Assembly (NCBI RefSeq): GCF_002088275.1
Contig: NZ_AQQS01000003.1
Location: 153,885-217,884 of the forward strand
From: Aurantimonas sp. 22II-16-19i
GTDB lineage: Bacteria; Pseudomonadota; Alphaproteobacteria; Rhizobiales; Rhizobiaceae
Length of the DNA: 64,000 nt
Reading direction: 5' to 3'
In this document: positions 34,918-42,584 of the stretch, piece after piece
How positions within the stretch are numbered: position 1 is the stretch's first letter
Layout: every line of letters begins with the position of its first letter
Program-made: the position numbers and the translations under genes
Notes under the pieces: model-generated
What the model was told of the DNA's origin: nothing
Database searches by the model: none
The model's input: only the letters and a program-made list of their open reading frames with translations

Positions 34918-35376
34918 ATGTCCCAGACCGACCTTCTCATCCGCCCCATCGTCGCCGGCGACGAGCCGGAATGGCGCAGGCTCTGGACCGGCTATCTCGA
35001 ATTCTACAAGTCGCAGGTGCCGGAGGCGGTCTACGCCTCGACCTTCGCCCGGCTGCTCGGCGAGGCGCCCTACGATCCGAGCGGCTTCCTCGCCGTCGTC
35101 GACGGGCGGCCGGTCGGCCTCGTCCACTACTTCTTCCATCGCCACTGCTGGCGGGTGGAAAATGTCTGCTACCTGCAGGACCTCTTCGCCGACCCCGCCA
35201 TCCGCGGCAAGGGCATCGGCCGCGCGCTGATCGAAGCCGTCTACGCCGCGGCCGACGCGGCGGGCTGCCCGAGCGTCTACTGGACGACCCAGGAATTCAA
35301 CTATGCCGGCCGCATGCTCTACGACCGCATCGGCGAGAAGACGCCCTTCATCAAGTACCAGCGGCCGGAGGGGTGA
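34918..35376 (+). CDS. GNAT-family N-acetyltransferase
   Basis: 152 residues. The single GNAT domain shows strands MSQTDLLIRPIVAGDEPEWR and GFLAVVDGRPVGLVHYFFHR, the acetyl-CoA pyrophosphate-binding loop LFADPAIRGKGIGRALIEAV (RGKGIG, ~95-100), and the C-terminal YWTTQEFNYAGRMLYDRIGE segment. The substrate is unknown. It is third in the moxR-NUDIX-GNAT plus-strand group, followed by the intergenic repeat modules at 35.4 kb. Confidence 0.92.
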   Translation: MSQTDLLIRPIVAGDEPEWRRLWTGYLEFYKSQVPEAVYASTFARLLGEAPYDPSGFLAVVDGRPVGLVHYFFHRHCWRVENVCYLQDLFADPAIRGKGIGRALIEAVYAAADAAGCPSVYWTTQEFNYAGRMLYDRIGEKTPFIKYQRPEG

Positions 35377-35414
35377 GGCTGGTCTTCGTCGGCAGAGCGG
35401 GACTCGTCGAACCC

Positions 35415-35988
35415 GCCTTCTCCGGCCGGGTATCCCTCAGGAAACGCCAGCGCTGCACACCCACAGCCCACCCCCGACGCTTCGTCATCCCGGGCTTGAC
35501 CCGGGACCCATTCCTCTGCCCGCGAAGTCGCCCAATCGCGTCAGAACATTCAACGACTTCAGATGGACTTCGATTGGATCCGTGGCGGCGGCTTGGATGA
35601 TTTGGAATGGATCCCGGGTCAAGCCCGGGATGACGACGCGGTGAGGCTTCCGCCCCTTCGTGGACATCGCGGCCGGCAACATCGAGCCGCCCCCATGCTC
35701 AGGGACTCGCCCGCGCTCCAATGGCCGAGGCCCCGGTGGCCGAGCAGCAGACCGGCCTTCTCGGGTCGGGCATGCCTCAGGAAACGCCAGCGCTGCAGAC
35801 CCACAGCCACCTCCGACGCTTCGTCATCCCGGGCTTGACCCGGGACCCATTCCTCCGCCCTCGAAGCACGCCAACCGTATCAGAAGATTCAACGACTTCG
35901 GATGGATCCGTGGCGGGGGCTGGGATGATTTGAGTGGATCCCGGGTCAAGCCCGGGATGACGAAGCGGTGAGGTTTTCGCCCCCTCGT
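35415..35988. repeat. Duplicated intergenic module with inverted REP-like palindromes
   Basis: A ~240-bp module occurs twice (35415-35660 and 35755-35988; offset 340 bp). Shared landmarks are CTCAGGAAACGCCAGCGCTG near the start and CATTCAACGACTTC-type text (ATTCAACGACTTC) in the middle. Each module holds two inverted copies of the palindromic element TCATCCCGGGCTTGACCCGG: 35484-35510 with 35608-35636, and 35822-35848 with 35936-35964. The element is one I recall as very common between genes in alphaproteobacteria. No transposase or open reading frame of note lies in the 650-bp region between the GNAT and DUF4424 genes. Confidence 0.9.
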
Positions 35989-36026
35989 CGCCCTCTCGCC
36001 CGGCCGGCAAGGGCCTGTCGGGGCCA

Positions 36027-37031
36027 TCACCCCCCGGTCGGCACCAGGATCAAAACGTTCAGATCCTCCGTCGGCGTGAAATCCGTCTTGCGCATCTCGA
36101 ACGTCGTCGGCCCGGTCTTCGTCACCCCCTCGGCGCAGAAGCTGACGAGGTGCTTCGGCGAGCCCTTGTCCACCGTCAGCCTGAAGTCGCCGATGGGCCT
36201 CGCCCAGTTGGCGCCGGTGACGAGCACGTAGTCGACGTGACGCTCGGCATAGGGGATCTGGCCGAACTCCGTCGTCTTCGTCGCCTTCGCCAGCGTCGCC
36301 ATCAGCGCGTCGTCGATGCAGTAGGTCTTGCGCAGGGCGGCGGTCTCGGCCGCGAAATCCGCGTCGCCGAGCATCGTGCCGAGATTGGAATAGACCGAGG
36401 GCTCGTAGCGATGCTCGACCCTCACCTCCCGGCCTGCGGGAAAGGTCTGCGTCCAGTGATAGGTCGCCCGGAAGGTCCAGTGCGGGATGAGCGGCTGGTC
36501 CCAGGCGTCGCCCTCCTGGCCCTCCTCCGTCACCGCGAGCCCGGACCGCAGCGCGTCCTTCCTGGCCTCGACGCCGAGGGCGTTGAGCCTGGCATCAGCC
36601 GCCTCGCCGAACGGCTCCAGCGGCAGGCCGAGCGCGGTCAGCTTTTCGGTGACATCGATGTCGCCGACCACGGCCCGCTTCTCCCGGGCCATCTCGACGG
36701 GCTTGCCATCCACCAGGGTCGTGAAGGCGATCGGATCGTTGATGTCGCCCGACGGCACCGACCGGTCGCCCTCGTAGGGTTCGATCGTCACGTCGGGCAT
36801 CGGGAACGCGACCGTCGAGGTCACGTCCGCCTCCGAGATGTTCCGGAAGACGTAGCGCACGACGATCTCCTTCTGCGAGATCGCCAGATCCTCGCTCACC
36901 ATCGCGACGGCGTCGGTCGTCTCGAAGACGAGGCCGCCCGATGCCGTGTTGGCCATCGTGTCGTTGGCGAGCGCGGTGGCCTCGCCTGCGGCGAGGAAGA
37001 GGCCGGCTGCTGCCAGAATGCGAAGTGTCAC
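36027..37031 (-). CDS. Secreted DUF4424 protein
   Basis: 334 residues from GTG at 37031, chosen because GGGAGAGG lies upstream and the product then opens with a signal peptide (TLRILAAAGLFLAAGEATAL, cleaved near ALA-ND). The mature part matches DUF4424: NDTMANTASGGLVFETTDAV, then VRYVFRNISEADVTSTVAFP, MPDVTIEPYEG, and a cysteine pair (YCIDDALM... and VSFCAEGV). The C-terminal strand PTEDLNVLILVPTGG is typical. DUF4424 proteins are periplasmic, of unknown function. It is the last of three minus-strand genes for secreted proteins (38.7-36.0 kb). Confidence 0.85.
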   Translation of the reverse strand: MTLRILAAAGLFLAAGEATALANDTMANTASGGLVFETTDAVAMVSEDLAISQKEIVVRYVFRNISEADVTSTVAFPMPDVTIEPYEGDRSVPSGDINDPIAFTTLVDGKPVEMAREKRAVVGDIDVTEKLTALGLPLEPFGEAADARLNALGVEARKDALRSGLAVTEEGQEGDAWDQPLIPHWTFRATYHWTQTFPAGREVRVEHRYEPSVYSNLGTMLGDADFAAETAALRKTYCIDDALMATLAKATKTTEFGQIPYAERHVDYVLVTGANWARPIGDFRLTVDKGSPKHLVSFCAEGVTKTGPTTFEMRKTDFTPTEDLNVLILVPTGG

Positions 37032-37190
37032 GTGGCCTCTCCCGCTGGCGGCTTGTGGGCTCGGCGGCCGCTGTCGCCTCGTAATCATCTGGTCGGCCTG
37101 CGGCCCGGATCGCCCCGAGCCCGCGTGCGCGGTCCTGCCGCCCCGGGCCCGCTTGGGCGCCCCTGGCGGCCCGGGCCCGATTGCGCGGCC

Positions 37191-38150
37191 CTAGCCGCAG
37201 CGCAGCGAGCCGAGCGAGGGGCCCTGCCCCGGGGCCTCGATGTCGGAGACGAGCCAGTAGCCGGACGATCCGACGAGGGTCCAGACGACGTCCGTCCGCT
37301 GGCCGAAATTGCGGAACGTTGCCTCGACGAGCATCTGGCCGTTGGCGGCCCGCGATGCCCTCAGATCCAGCGTCCGGTCGATCTCGGCGCTGTCGTAGTC
37401 CTGGGCGGCGACGATCGGGCTGACGTCGATGCAGGAGCCGCCCGGCCGGTTGTTGGCGCGGATCGTCCGGACGGCGGGCTCCGTGAAGAAGCCCTCGTTC
37501 TCGGGGGACAGCGCGTCCGAGAGGAACGGCTCGGTGTAGAAGGCCCGCACGTAGCTCTCGGCATCGGCGGTCTCGTCGCCGGCCGGCGGGGGGCCGGCAT
37601 CGGCGGGCATCGGGCCGCCTCCCGCGTCCGATGCGCAGCTCTGGAACACGCCCTCCGCCGCCTTGCCCTCGGTGCAGAAGATCCCGCCCCAGTGGTAGCC
37701 GACGCCCAGCGGCGTATCCACCTTGTACCACTTGTAGTCGTTGAACCAGACGCCGGTGTCCTCGAGGAGGTTGATGTCGTCGTCGGGCTGCAGGCTGCCG
37801 AGCTTGGAGAACTCCATGCCCGGGCCGGCCCTGAGGATGCCGCCATAGGATCGGCCCCGCTGGATCCCGCCGTCCGCGTCCGCTGCCTGGCGGCGGGACT
37901 GATTGTCCTCGGCCTGCTGCTCCAGCGCCTCGCGCTCCATCTCGATCATCGTCTGGATGTCGCCGGTGCAGCGGGGGCTGACGGAGTTCCACAGGCTCTC
38001 GTCCTGGAAGCATCGGCCGACGGAGATGCGCCCGCAGAGGTCCTTGACCTCCCTCTCGCAGGCCGGGGCGAACCCCTGGGCCGAAGCCGGAGCGAGCGAA
38101 CCGGCCGCAATCGACAGCCCTGCCGCCGCAAGCATTCGCAACATCAGCAT
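37191..38150 (-). CDS. Secreted SH3-domain protein with Cys-rich N terminus
   Basis: 319 residues. A signal peptide (MLAAAGLSIAAGSLAPASAQ) is followed by a Cys-rich segment CEREVKDLCGRISVGRC with SPRCTGD (~30-70). An acidic helix follows (TMIEMEREALEQQAEDNQSR). A bacterial SH3-like domain lies at ~95-165: SYGGILRAGPGMEFSKLGSL and GVWFNDYKWYKVDTPLGVGY then HWGGIFC. An Ala/Pro linker leads to a C-terminal domain (AFYTEPFLSDALSPENEGFF...VVWTLVGSSGYWLVSDIEA) that looks like an NTF2-like fold. Likely a periplasmic or outer-envelope binding protein. Its function is unknown. It lies between two other secreted-protein genes on the same strand. Confidence 0.75.
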   Translation of the reverse strand: MLMLRMLAAAGLSIAAGSLAPASAQGFAPACEREVKDLCGRISVGRCFQDESLWNSVSPRCTGDIQTMIEMEREALEQQAEDNQSRRQAADADGGIQRGRSYGGILRAGPGMEFSKLGSLQPDDDINLLEDTGVWFNDYKWYKVDTPLGVGYHWGGIFCTEGKAAEGVFQSCASDAGGGPMPADAGPPPAGDETADAESYVRAFYTEPFLSDALSPENEGFFTEPAVRTIRANNRPGGSCIDVSPIVAAQDYDSAEIDRTLDLRASRAANGQMLVEATFRNFGQRTDVVWTLVGSSGYWLVSDIEAPGQGPSLGSLRCG

Positions 38151-38387
38151 GCGTCACTCCATATGGATGGTTCGGCGCGGATGGCTGCGCCCATTGGTTT
38201 TCGCTTCGAAGGATGGGTTTTCGCTTCGAGAAAGGCCGGAAGGGGTTCGTCGGGAGCGCCGGGCGAAGATCGAGCGGGCGCGGAGGCAAGGCGAGGATTT
38301 CGACCGAGGAGGCTCAACCGGCCGCCGCCCCGCACCCGGTCCTTCCATCCGCGCCGGCAAGGACACCGCGCAGGGGTCGGGCGAGGA

Positions 38388-38738
38388 TCATTCGGTGGTC
38401 ATCGCCCGGCCGGTCACGCGGACGATCGCGATGCCGCAATAGTCGATCTCGCGGTCGTAGAAGGAGCCGTCGGTGAACTTGACATAGGTGCGCACCTTGC
38501 AGCGCGTGTCGCCCTTGTCCTTGAAGCTCAGCGTCAGGCCGGTGCCGCGGTCCATCGGCTCGCGGAGCCAGTTGCGGCTCCATTCGCCGTCGCGCCGGAT
38601 CGTGTTGATCTGCGTGACGGTCTGGCGCGAGTCGTTGAAGAAGTTGAAGCTCCAGTCGTCCTTGTGGAGATCGTCGGCGCGCACCGCGCCGCTGCACGAA
38701 ATGACCAGGGCGAGAGCGAGAAAGAAGAGACGATACAT
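38388..38738 (-). CDS. Small secreted protein of unknown function (116 aa)
   Basis: It starts MYRLFFLALALVISCSGAVR, a signal peptide with a Cys near its end, likely cleaved before DDLHK. The mature part is beta-rich: FNFFNDSRQTVTQINTIRRD, then GTGLTLSFKDKGDTRCKVRT, KFTDGSFYDREIDYCGIAIV. Two Cys could form a disulfide. The pattern resembles small periplasmic Tat/Sec-exported beta-sandwich proteins but I cannot name the family. The upstream 328 bp (38739-39066) contains no recognisable gene and presumably the promoter. It is followed by the SH3 and DUF4424 secreted-protein genes. Confidence 0.7.
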   Translation of the reverse strand: MYRLFFLALALVISCSGAVRADDLHKDDWSFNFFNDSRQTVTQINTIRRDGEWSRNWLREPMDRGTGLTLSFKDKGDTRCKVRTYVKFTDGSFYDREIDYCGIAIVRVTGRAMTTE

Positions 38739-39066
38739 GCCGTTACTGGTCCATCGTTGCGGTCGATGTTCCGTAAGGCGAGGCGCCCCGATCGGCAATG
38801 CGGCGACGGGGGCGGCGGCGGGAAATGGATGCTGCGGACAGAAATCCGGACGCCGGGACAAGCACGGCGCTGCTCCGGCGCAAACACGGGGCAGAGACGG
38901 AAATGTCGTCCCGTTCCCCCATGCGACGCAAGCGACCGGATGGCGGCCGTCCGCGCCGGCCATCCCGCGACCGCGACGGGCGGTGAAATCGAGGGTGGCC
39001 CGGGCGGCCGGAGCCGGCGGCCTCGACCGGGGAAGCCGCCGCCTCCCCGGTCGGTAGCGCAGACCG

Positions 39067-39513
39067 TCAGGCCGCCAGCATCTTCTCGATCTGGTCCACC
39101 GGATGATTGGTGAAGTCCTTGGCGAGCTCGCCGACGATGCGGTCCTGCACCTCCTTGTGGAACTTGAGGCGCATCTCGCCGAGGATCTTCGGCGGCGCGA
39201 CGACGACGAGTTTCTCGTAGCGGCCGCGATGGGCCATCTTGTAGAGCATCTCGGCGATCTCGGCCGCGAAGCGCTCCTTGCCGAGCTGGTGCCAGTCGGT
39301 GTCCGCCACCGCGGACTGATGGCCGGAGCCCCGGTCGGTCAGCCGGCCGGGCCGGTGGGCGCCCTGTTCGCGGCTCGGCGGATTGTCCTGCTCCTCGACC
39401 CGGCGGATCTCGAAGTTCGGCAGCTCGCCGTCACCGATGTTTTCCAGGAACAGCGCCTTCTCCCCGTCGGCGACGAGGATCCAGGTCTTGTAGGCGATCG
39501 GCTTGTCCAACAT
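39067..39513 (-). CDS. Host attachment family protein (eRF1-like fold)
   Basis: 148 residues from ATG 39513 (MLDKPIAYKTWILVADGEKA). The family pattern is clear: WILVADGEKALFLENIG at the start, a charged middle with DRGSGHQSAVADTDWHQ, then FAAEIAEMLYKMAHRGRYEK, LVVVAPPKILGEMRLKFHKE and the ending LAKDFTNHPVDQIEKML. Members are annotated as required for host attachment in Agrobacterium and belong to the bacterial eRF1-like group. There is no signal peptide, so a cytoplasmic role is likely and the adhesion link may be indirect. It is a single gene, divergent from the sleB gene; the 246-bp shared region is AT-rich near 39620-39660. Confidence 0.88.
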   Translation of the reverse strand: MLDKPIAYKTWILVADGEKALFLENIGDGELPNFEIRRVEEQDNPPSREQGAHRPGRLTDRGSGHQSAVADTDWHQLGKERFAAEIAEMLYKMAHRGRYEKLVVVAPPKILGEMRLKFHKEVQDRIVGELAKDFTNHPVDQIEKMLAA

Positions 39514-39759
39514 GGCATTGCCTTTCTCGTTTTTGGCGGCCGGTCCACGCCGGCCTGTCACCACCAACGATCGAACGCCCGTCCCGTTTCAGGCGCCTCG
39601 CCGTCGCCGGCCCAAAATCCTTAAACTTCTCCAAAAATCTTAACCATATCCAGCAATTATCCGGGAATCATGGCCGTTTGGCACCACCCGTTAAGGCGCC
39701 ATGGGCAATATCGCGAACTCGACACGCCCGAATCGCCATCGGCCATCCGAGTTCTGATC

Positions 39760-40527
39760 ATGCTGCAAACGAAATCCGCCCTCAGGGCCGCCAGCCTCGT
39801 CCTCCTCGCCGTCGGCCTGTCCGGCTGCGCCTCGTCGCTGTTCGGGCGGCGGGTGATGAGCGAGCACGAGTGCATGACCCGCGTGATGTATTTCGAATCG
39901 AACCGTTCGAGCCCCGAAGGCATGCTCGCCGTCGGCACGGTGGTGATGAACCGGGTCGAGGCGAAGGAATATCCCAACACGGTCTGCGCCGTCGTCGGCC
40001 AGAAGAACCAGTTCGCCCCCGGCGTCCTCAGCCGCCAGATGGGCAAGGGCAGCAGGCTCGCGGCGCAGATGGCGACCAAGGTCCTCAAGGGCGGCCGGCA
40101 TCGCTACGTCCACGGCGCCAAGTTCTTCCACACCGCCGGGATGACGTTCCCCTACACCAACATGCACTATCTGGTGGAAGCCGGCGGCAACGTCTTCTAC
40201 GAGAAGCGCAAGAACGCCCGGCGCAAGAGCGACCCCGCCTTCATCAACCCGCCGGGCCTCGAGGCCGCCAACCGCGCGGCCCGCGCCATGCTCACCGGCT
40301 ACCAGGCGACGGCGCCCCAGACGACCTACGCCTACCCCTCGCCCGAGACGATCCGGGCGCAGCCCGAGATTCAAGCGGCGCCCCAGAGCCAGCCCCAGGC
40401 CGTGCCGATGCCGGCAGCGCCGCCTCAGGCCGCGGCGACCTTCGCGCCCGCACCCGCGAGCGCCGGCAGCGCCATGCTGGCGCCGATCAGCATCGACGAC
40501 GTCATCGCCACGAACGGCGGCACCTGA
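39760..40527 (+). CDS. SleB-like cell wall hydrolase lipoprotein
   Basis: 255 residues from ATG 39760; the earlier in-frame ATG would place a charged stretch before the signal peptide. The N terminus is a lipoprotein signal: LRAASLVLLAVGLSGCASSL, with the lipobox LSGC. The SleB/cell-wall-amidase domain covers ~40-165: CMTRVMYFESNRSSPEGMLA, VGTVVMNRVEAKEYPNTVCA (Glu of the FES/A-E motif as candidate catalytic residue), GAKFFHTAGMTFPYTNMHYL. The C-terminal ~80 residues are Pro/Ala/Gln-rich, probably a spacer. In alphaproteobacteria these lipoproteins act in peptidoglycan remodelling. The promoter lies in the AT-rich 39620-39760 stretch. Confidence 0.9.
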   Translation: MLQTKSALRAASLVLLAVGLSGCASSLFGRRVMSEHECMTRVMYFESNRSSPEGMLAVGTVVMNRVEAKEYPNTVCAVVGQKNQFAPGVLSRQMGKGSRLAAQMATKVLKGGRHRYVHGAKFFHTAGMTFPYTNMHYLVEAGGNVFYEKRKNARRKSDPAFINPPGLEAANRAARAMLTGYQATAPQTTYAYPSPETIRAQPEIQAAPQSQPQAVPMPAAPPQAAATFAPAPASAGSAMLAPISIDDVIATNGGT

Positions 40528-40584
40528 CGCGGCAACAGGCGGGATCGCGGCACCTGACGCCGCGCGACGGCCCGCCGCAGACGC

Positions 40585-41487
40585 TCAGGCGAAGATGCGG
40601 GCGCCCTGCCCGCTCCGCTCGCGAAAACTCGCCATGACATGGTCGCTCAGCGCCTCGGCGACGGGGCCCGCCCCTTCGCGGGTCATCAGATAGACGTGGT
40701 AGTTGCCGAGCGGCGGCAGGTCCCGCGTCCTGTCGAGGCGCACGAGCCTCTGGGACACGACGCTGATCGGCAGCGGCGCGATCGCGAGGTCCGCCTCCAC
40801 CGCGGCGATCTGCGCCTGGCAGTTCCGGCTGGTATAGGCGACGCGGTAGGGCCGCCCCGCCTTGTCGAGGGCATCGAGCGCCGCCGACCGCCAGATGCAC
40901 CCGTGGTTGGCCAAAGCGAGCGGCAGCGGATCGCGCGTCGGGGCGCAGCCGTTGCGCAGGCCGACCCACACCAGCGGCTCGCAATGCGCCTCGACGGCGC
41001 GGTAGCCCGGGTGCTCCTCCGTCGCCATCAGCGCGACGTCGATCTCCCCCTCGATGGCCAGGCGGCGCAGGTCCGCGCTGGATTCCAGCCGCACGTCGAC
41101 GTCGACATGCGGGTGGGTCGAGGCGAACATCTTCAGGATCAGCGGGATCGCGAAGATCCCCGCGTCATAGGGCGCGCCGAGCGAGACCCGACCCTCGATC
41201 GACGGGCGGCGGAAATATCCGAGCACTTCGTCGTTGAGCTTGAGCATCTTGCGGGCGAAGCCGAGCAGGTACTCGCCGTCGACGGTCAGCTCGACGACCC
41301 GCGTCTCGCGCCGGAACAGCGGCCGCCCCACCATCTCCTCCAGCTTCTTCACCTGCAGGCTGACGGCCGAGGGCGAGCGGAACACCCGCTCCGCCGCCCT
41401 CGTGAAATTGCCGGTCTCGCAGATCGCCACGAAGGTGCGGGCGAGATCGATGTCGAGATTGGTGACGACGGGCGTCATCTGGTTCAT
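40585..41487 (-). CDS. LysR-family transcriptional regulator, divergent from a DUF1127 gene
   Basis: 300 residues from ATG 41487. The winged-helix domain is residues ~12-70: LARTFVAICETGNFTRAAER, VFRSPSAVSLQVKKLEEMVG, RPLFRRETRVVELTVDGEYL. The effector-binding domain is ~95-290, starting GRVSLGAPYDAGIFAIPLIL. It is divergent from a DUF1127 protein gene with 142 bp between the start codons, and a T-N11-A palindrome lies in that gap. In Brucella and Agrobacterium, the LysR regulator VtlR/LsrB controls small DUF1127 genes (recalled), so this pair is probably regulator and target. The effector is unknown. Confidence 0.93.
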   Translation of the reverse strand: MNQMTPVVTNLDIDLARTFVAICETGNFTRAAERVFRSPSAVSLQVKKLEEMVGRPLFRRETRVVELTVDGEYLLGFARKMLKLNDEVLGYFRRPSIEGRVSLGAPYDAGIFAIPLILKMFASTHPHVDVDVRLESSADLRRLAIEGEIDVALMATEEHPGYRAVEAHCEPLVWVGLRNGCAPTRDPLPLALANHGCIWRSAALDALDKAGRPYRVAYTSRNCQAQIAAVEADLAIAPLPISVVSQRLVRLDRTRDLPPLGNYHVYLMTREGAGPVAEALSDHVMASFRERSGQGARIFA

Positions 41488-41536
41488 CGCAGCGACCTTC
41501 CTGTCTCTGTGGGCCCACATCCATGCGCCCGTATCA

Positions 41537-41551
41537 ATGAGCTTCTCTCAT
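41537..41551. promoter_or_regulatory. Candidate LysR box in the LysR/DUF1127 divergent region
   Basis: ATGAG-CTTCT-CTCAT is a 5-bp inverted repeat containing T-N11-A, and a further CTCAT half-site follows at 41554-41558. It is 50 bp before the LysR start and ~79 bp before the DUF1127 start, the usual place for an autoregulatory LysR site. Confidence 0.55.
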
Positions 41552-41629
41552 CCCTCATATTAGAACGTTTCGTTGGACTCATCAATCCCGAAGGACCACT
41601 CTCCACTCAACCCAACGAAGGAGAGTGAC

Positions 41630-41968
41630 ATGCTTCAGTGGATCTATGCGCCGCGCATCGAGGAAGCCGCCGCAGCGCATCTCGGCAATCGCGGCGCCGG
41701 CGGCTGGCTGCGCTCCTGGACCGTCGAGCGGCGGCGCCAGAAATTGCGCCGCGACGCCATCGCGACGCTGCTGCGGGTCGACGACGACGTCCTGCGCGAC
41801 ATCACCGGCCTTGAGCGGCATCAGGTCGAGGCGGCGGCCCGGCTGCCGCTGGAGGTGGACGCGCTGGACCGCCTGCGCCGGATGCGTGCCGTCGAGGTCG
41901 GCCCCGCCGGTCACGCCACGGCCGGCTCACGCCGCAGACCGGGCGAGCCGGCTTCCAGGCCTCGATGA
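41630..41968 (+). CDS. DUF1127-domain protein with extended C terminus (112 aa)
   Basis: It starts MLQWIYAPRIEEAAAAHLGN after GAAGGAGAG. The DUF1127-like part is RRRQKLRRDAIATLLRVDDD then VLRDITGLERHQVEAAARLP: an Arg-rich helix and an L-x-D-I-x-G-L-x-R turn, as in YjiS-type proteins. Beyond it, a helix (EVDALDRLRRMRAVEVGPAG) and a basic tail extend the usual length by ~40 residues. A strong ribosome site and the divergent LysR gene support its being real and LysR-controlled. The function is unknown; by family it may act in RNA metabolism or stress adaptation. Confidence 0.8.
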   Translation: MLQWIYAPRIEEAAAAHLGNRGAGGWLRSWTVERRRQKLRRDAIATLLRVDDDVLRDITGLERHQVEAAARLPLEVDALDRLRRMRAVEVGPAGHATAGSRRRPGEPASRPR

Positions 41969-42584
41969 CGCCTCCGCCGGGCGCGGCCTTTTGCCCCGCC
42001 CGGCGCGACGCGCAGAAGCGGAGACGCCGCATCGACCGTCTGCGGCGCTGAAACTGCCTGCGAGAACGACCTGCGCCCGGGCTCCGCCACGTCGCCGACC
42101 GAAATGGCGCAGCCGGTCGATTTCCGATCACGAAAACTTTTACCAACGGCACCCTGACTTATCGAACGGGTGCCTATGTATGCGCTGGCTGTTGACTGAC
42201 TGCAATCTCCAGCCATGCAAGCAAAGACGTTTCGATCACAAGGCGTATTGTAAACGAAAATTAGCGACATCATGCGACTGACTACCTGTTTTGTTTATGT
42301 AAATAGTCAGCCATTAAGCTCCCCGCATATTTCAACACGTGCGCGATCTATAGAAAGGTCATCAACTTAAATAAGAACACGGAATTCGTATTCGGCAATT
42401 CTTAATGTGTTCCGCCTAACTCTTGGCATCGCAAAATCACTCGCAATGAATAAAAAACCCGGATTATCGTTCGTCTCGGTGGGAACACCTCACCCGACAG
42501 ACGCACGACGAATCCGGGTCGGCTCGCGGTTCCGAATGTTCCGACCGCGGATCATGGGTGGATCTGTTCCTGGAGGAGGAGCGC
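41969..42584. other. 616-bp intergenic leader with a sharp AT-rich segment
   Basis: From ~42130 to ~42480 base composition drops visibly to AT-rich, unlike the rest of the window (for example TTTTGTTTATGTAAATAGTC at ~42289 and AACTTAAATAAGAACACGGA at ~42364). No convincing ORF or RNA gene is seen. This probably holds the regulated promoter of the chemoreceptor gene and may be a target for a nucleoid silencer such as MucR/Ros or H-NS-like protein, which is inference. Confidence 0.6.

Noticed and set aside
35484..35964. Insertion sequence ends
   Set aside because: The inverted palindromes lack an intervening transposase or any coding sequence and have no visible target duplication.
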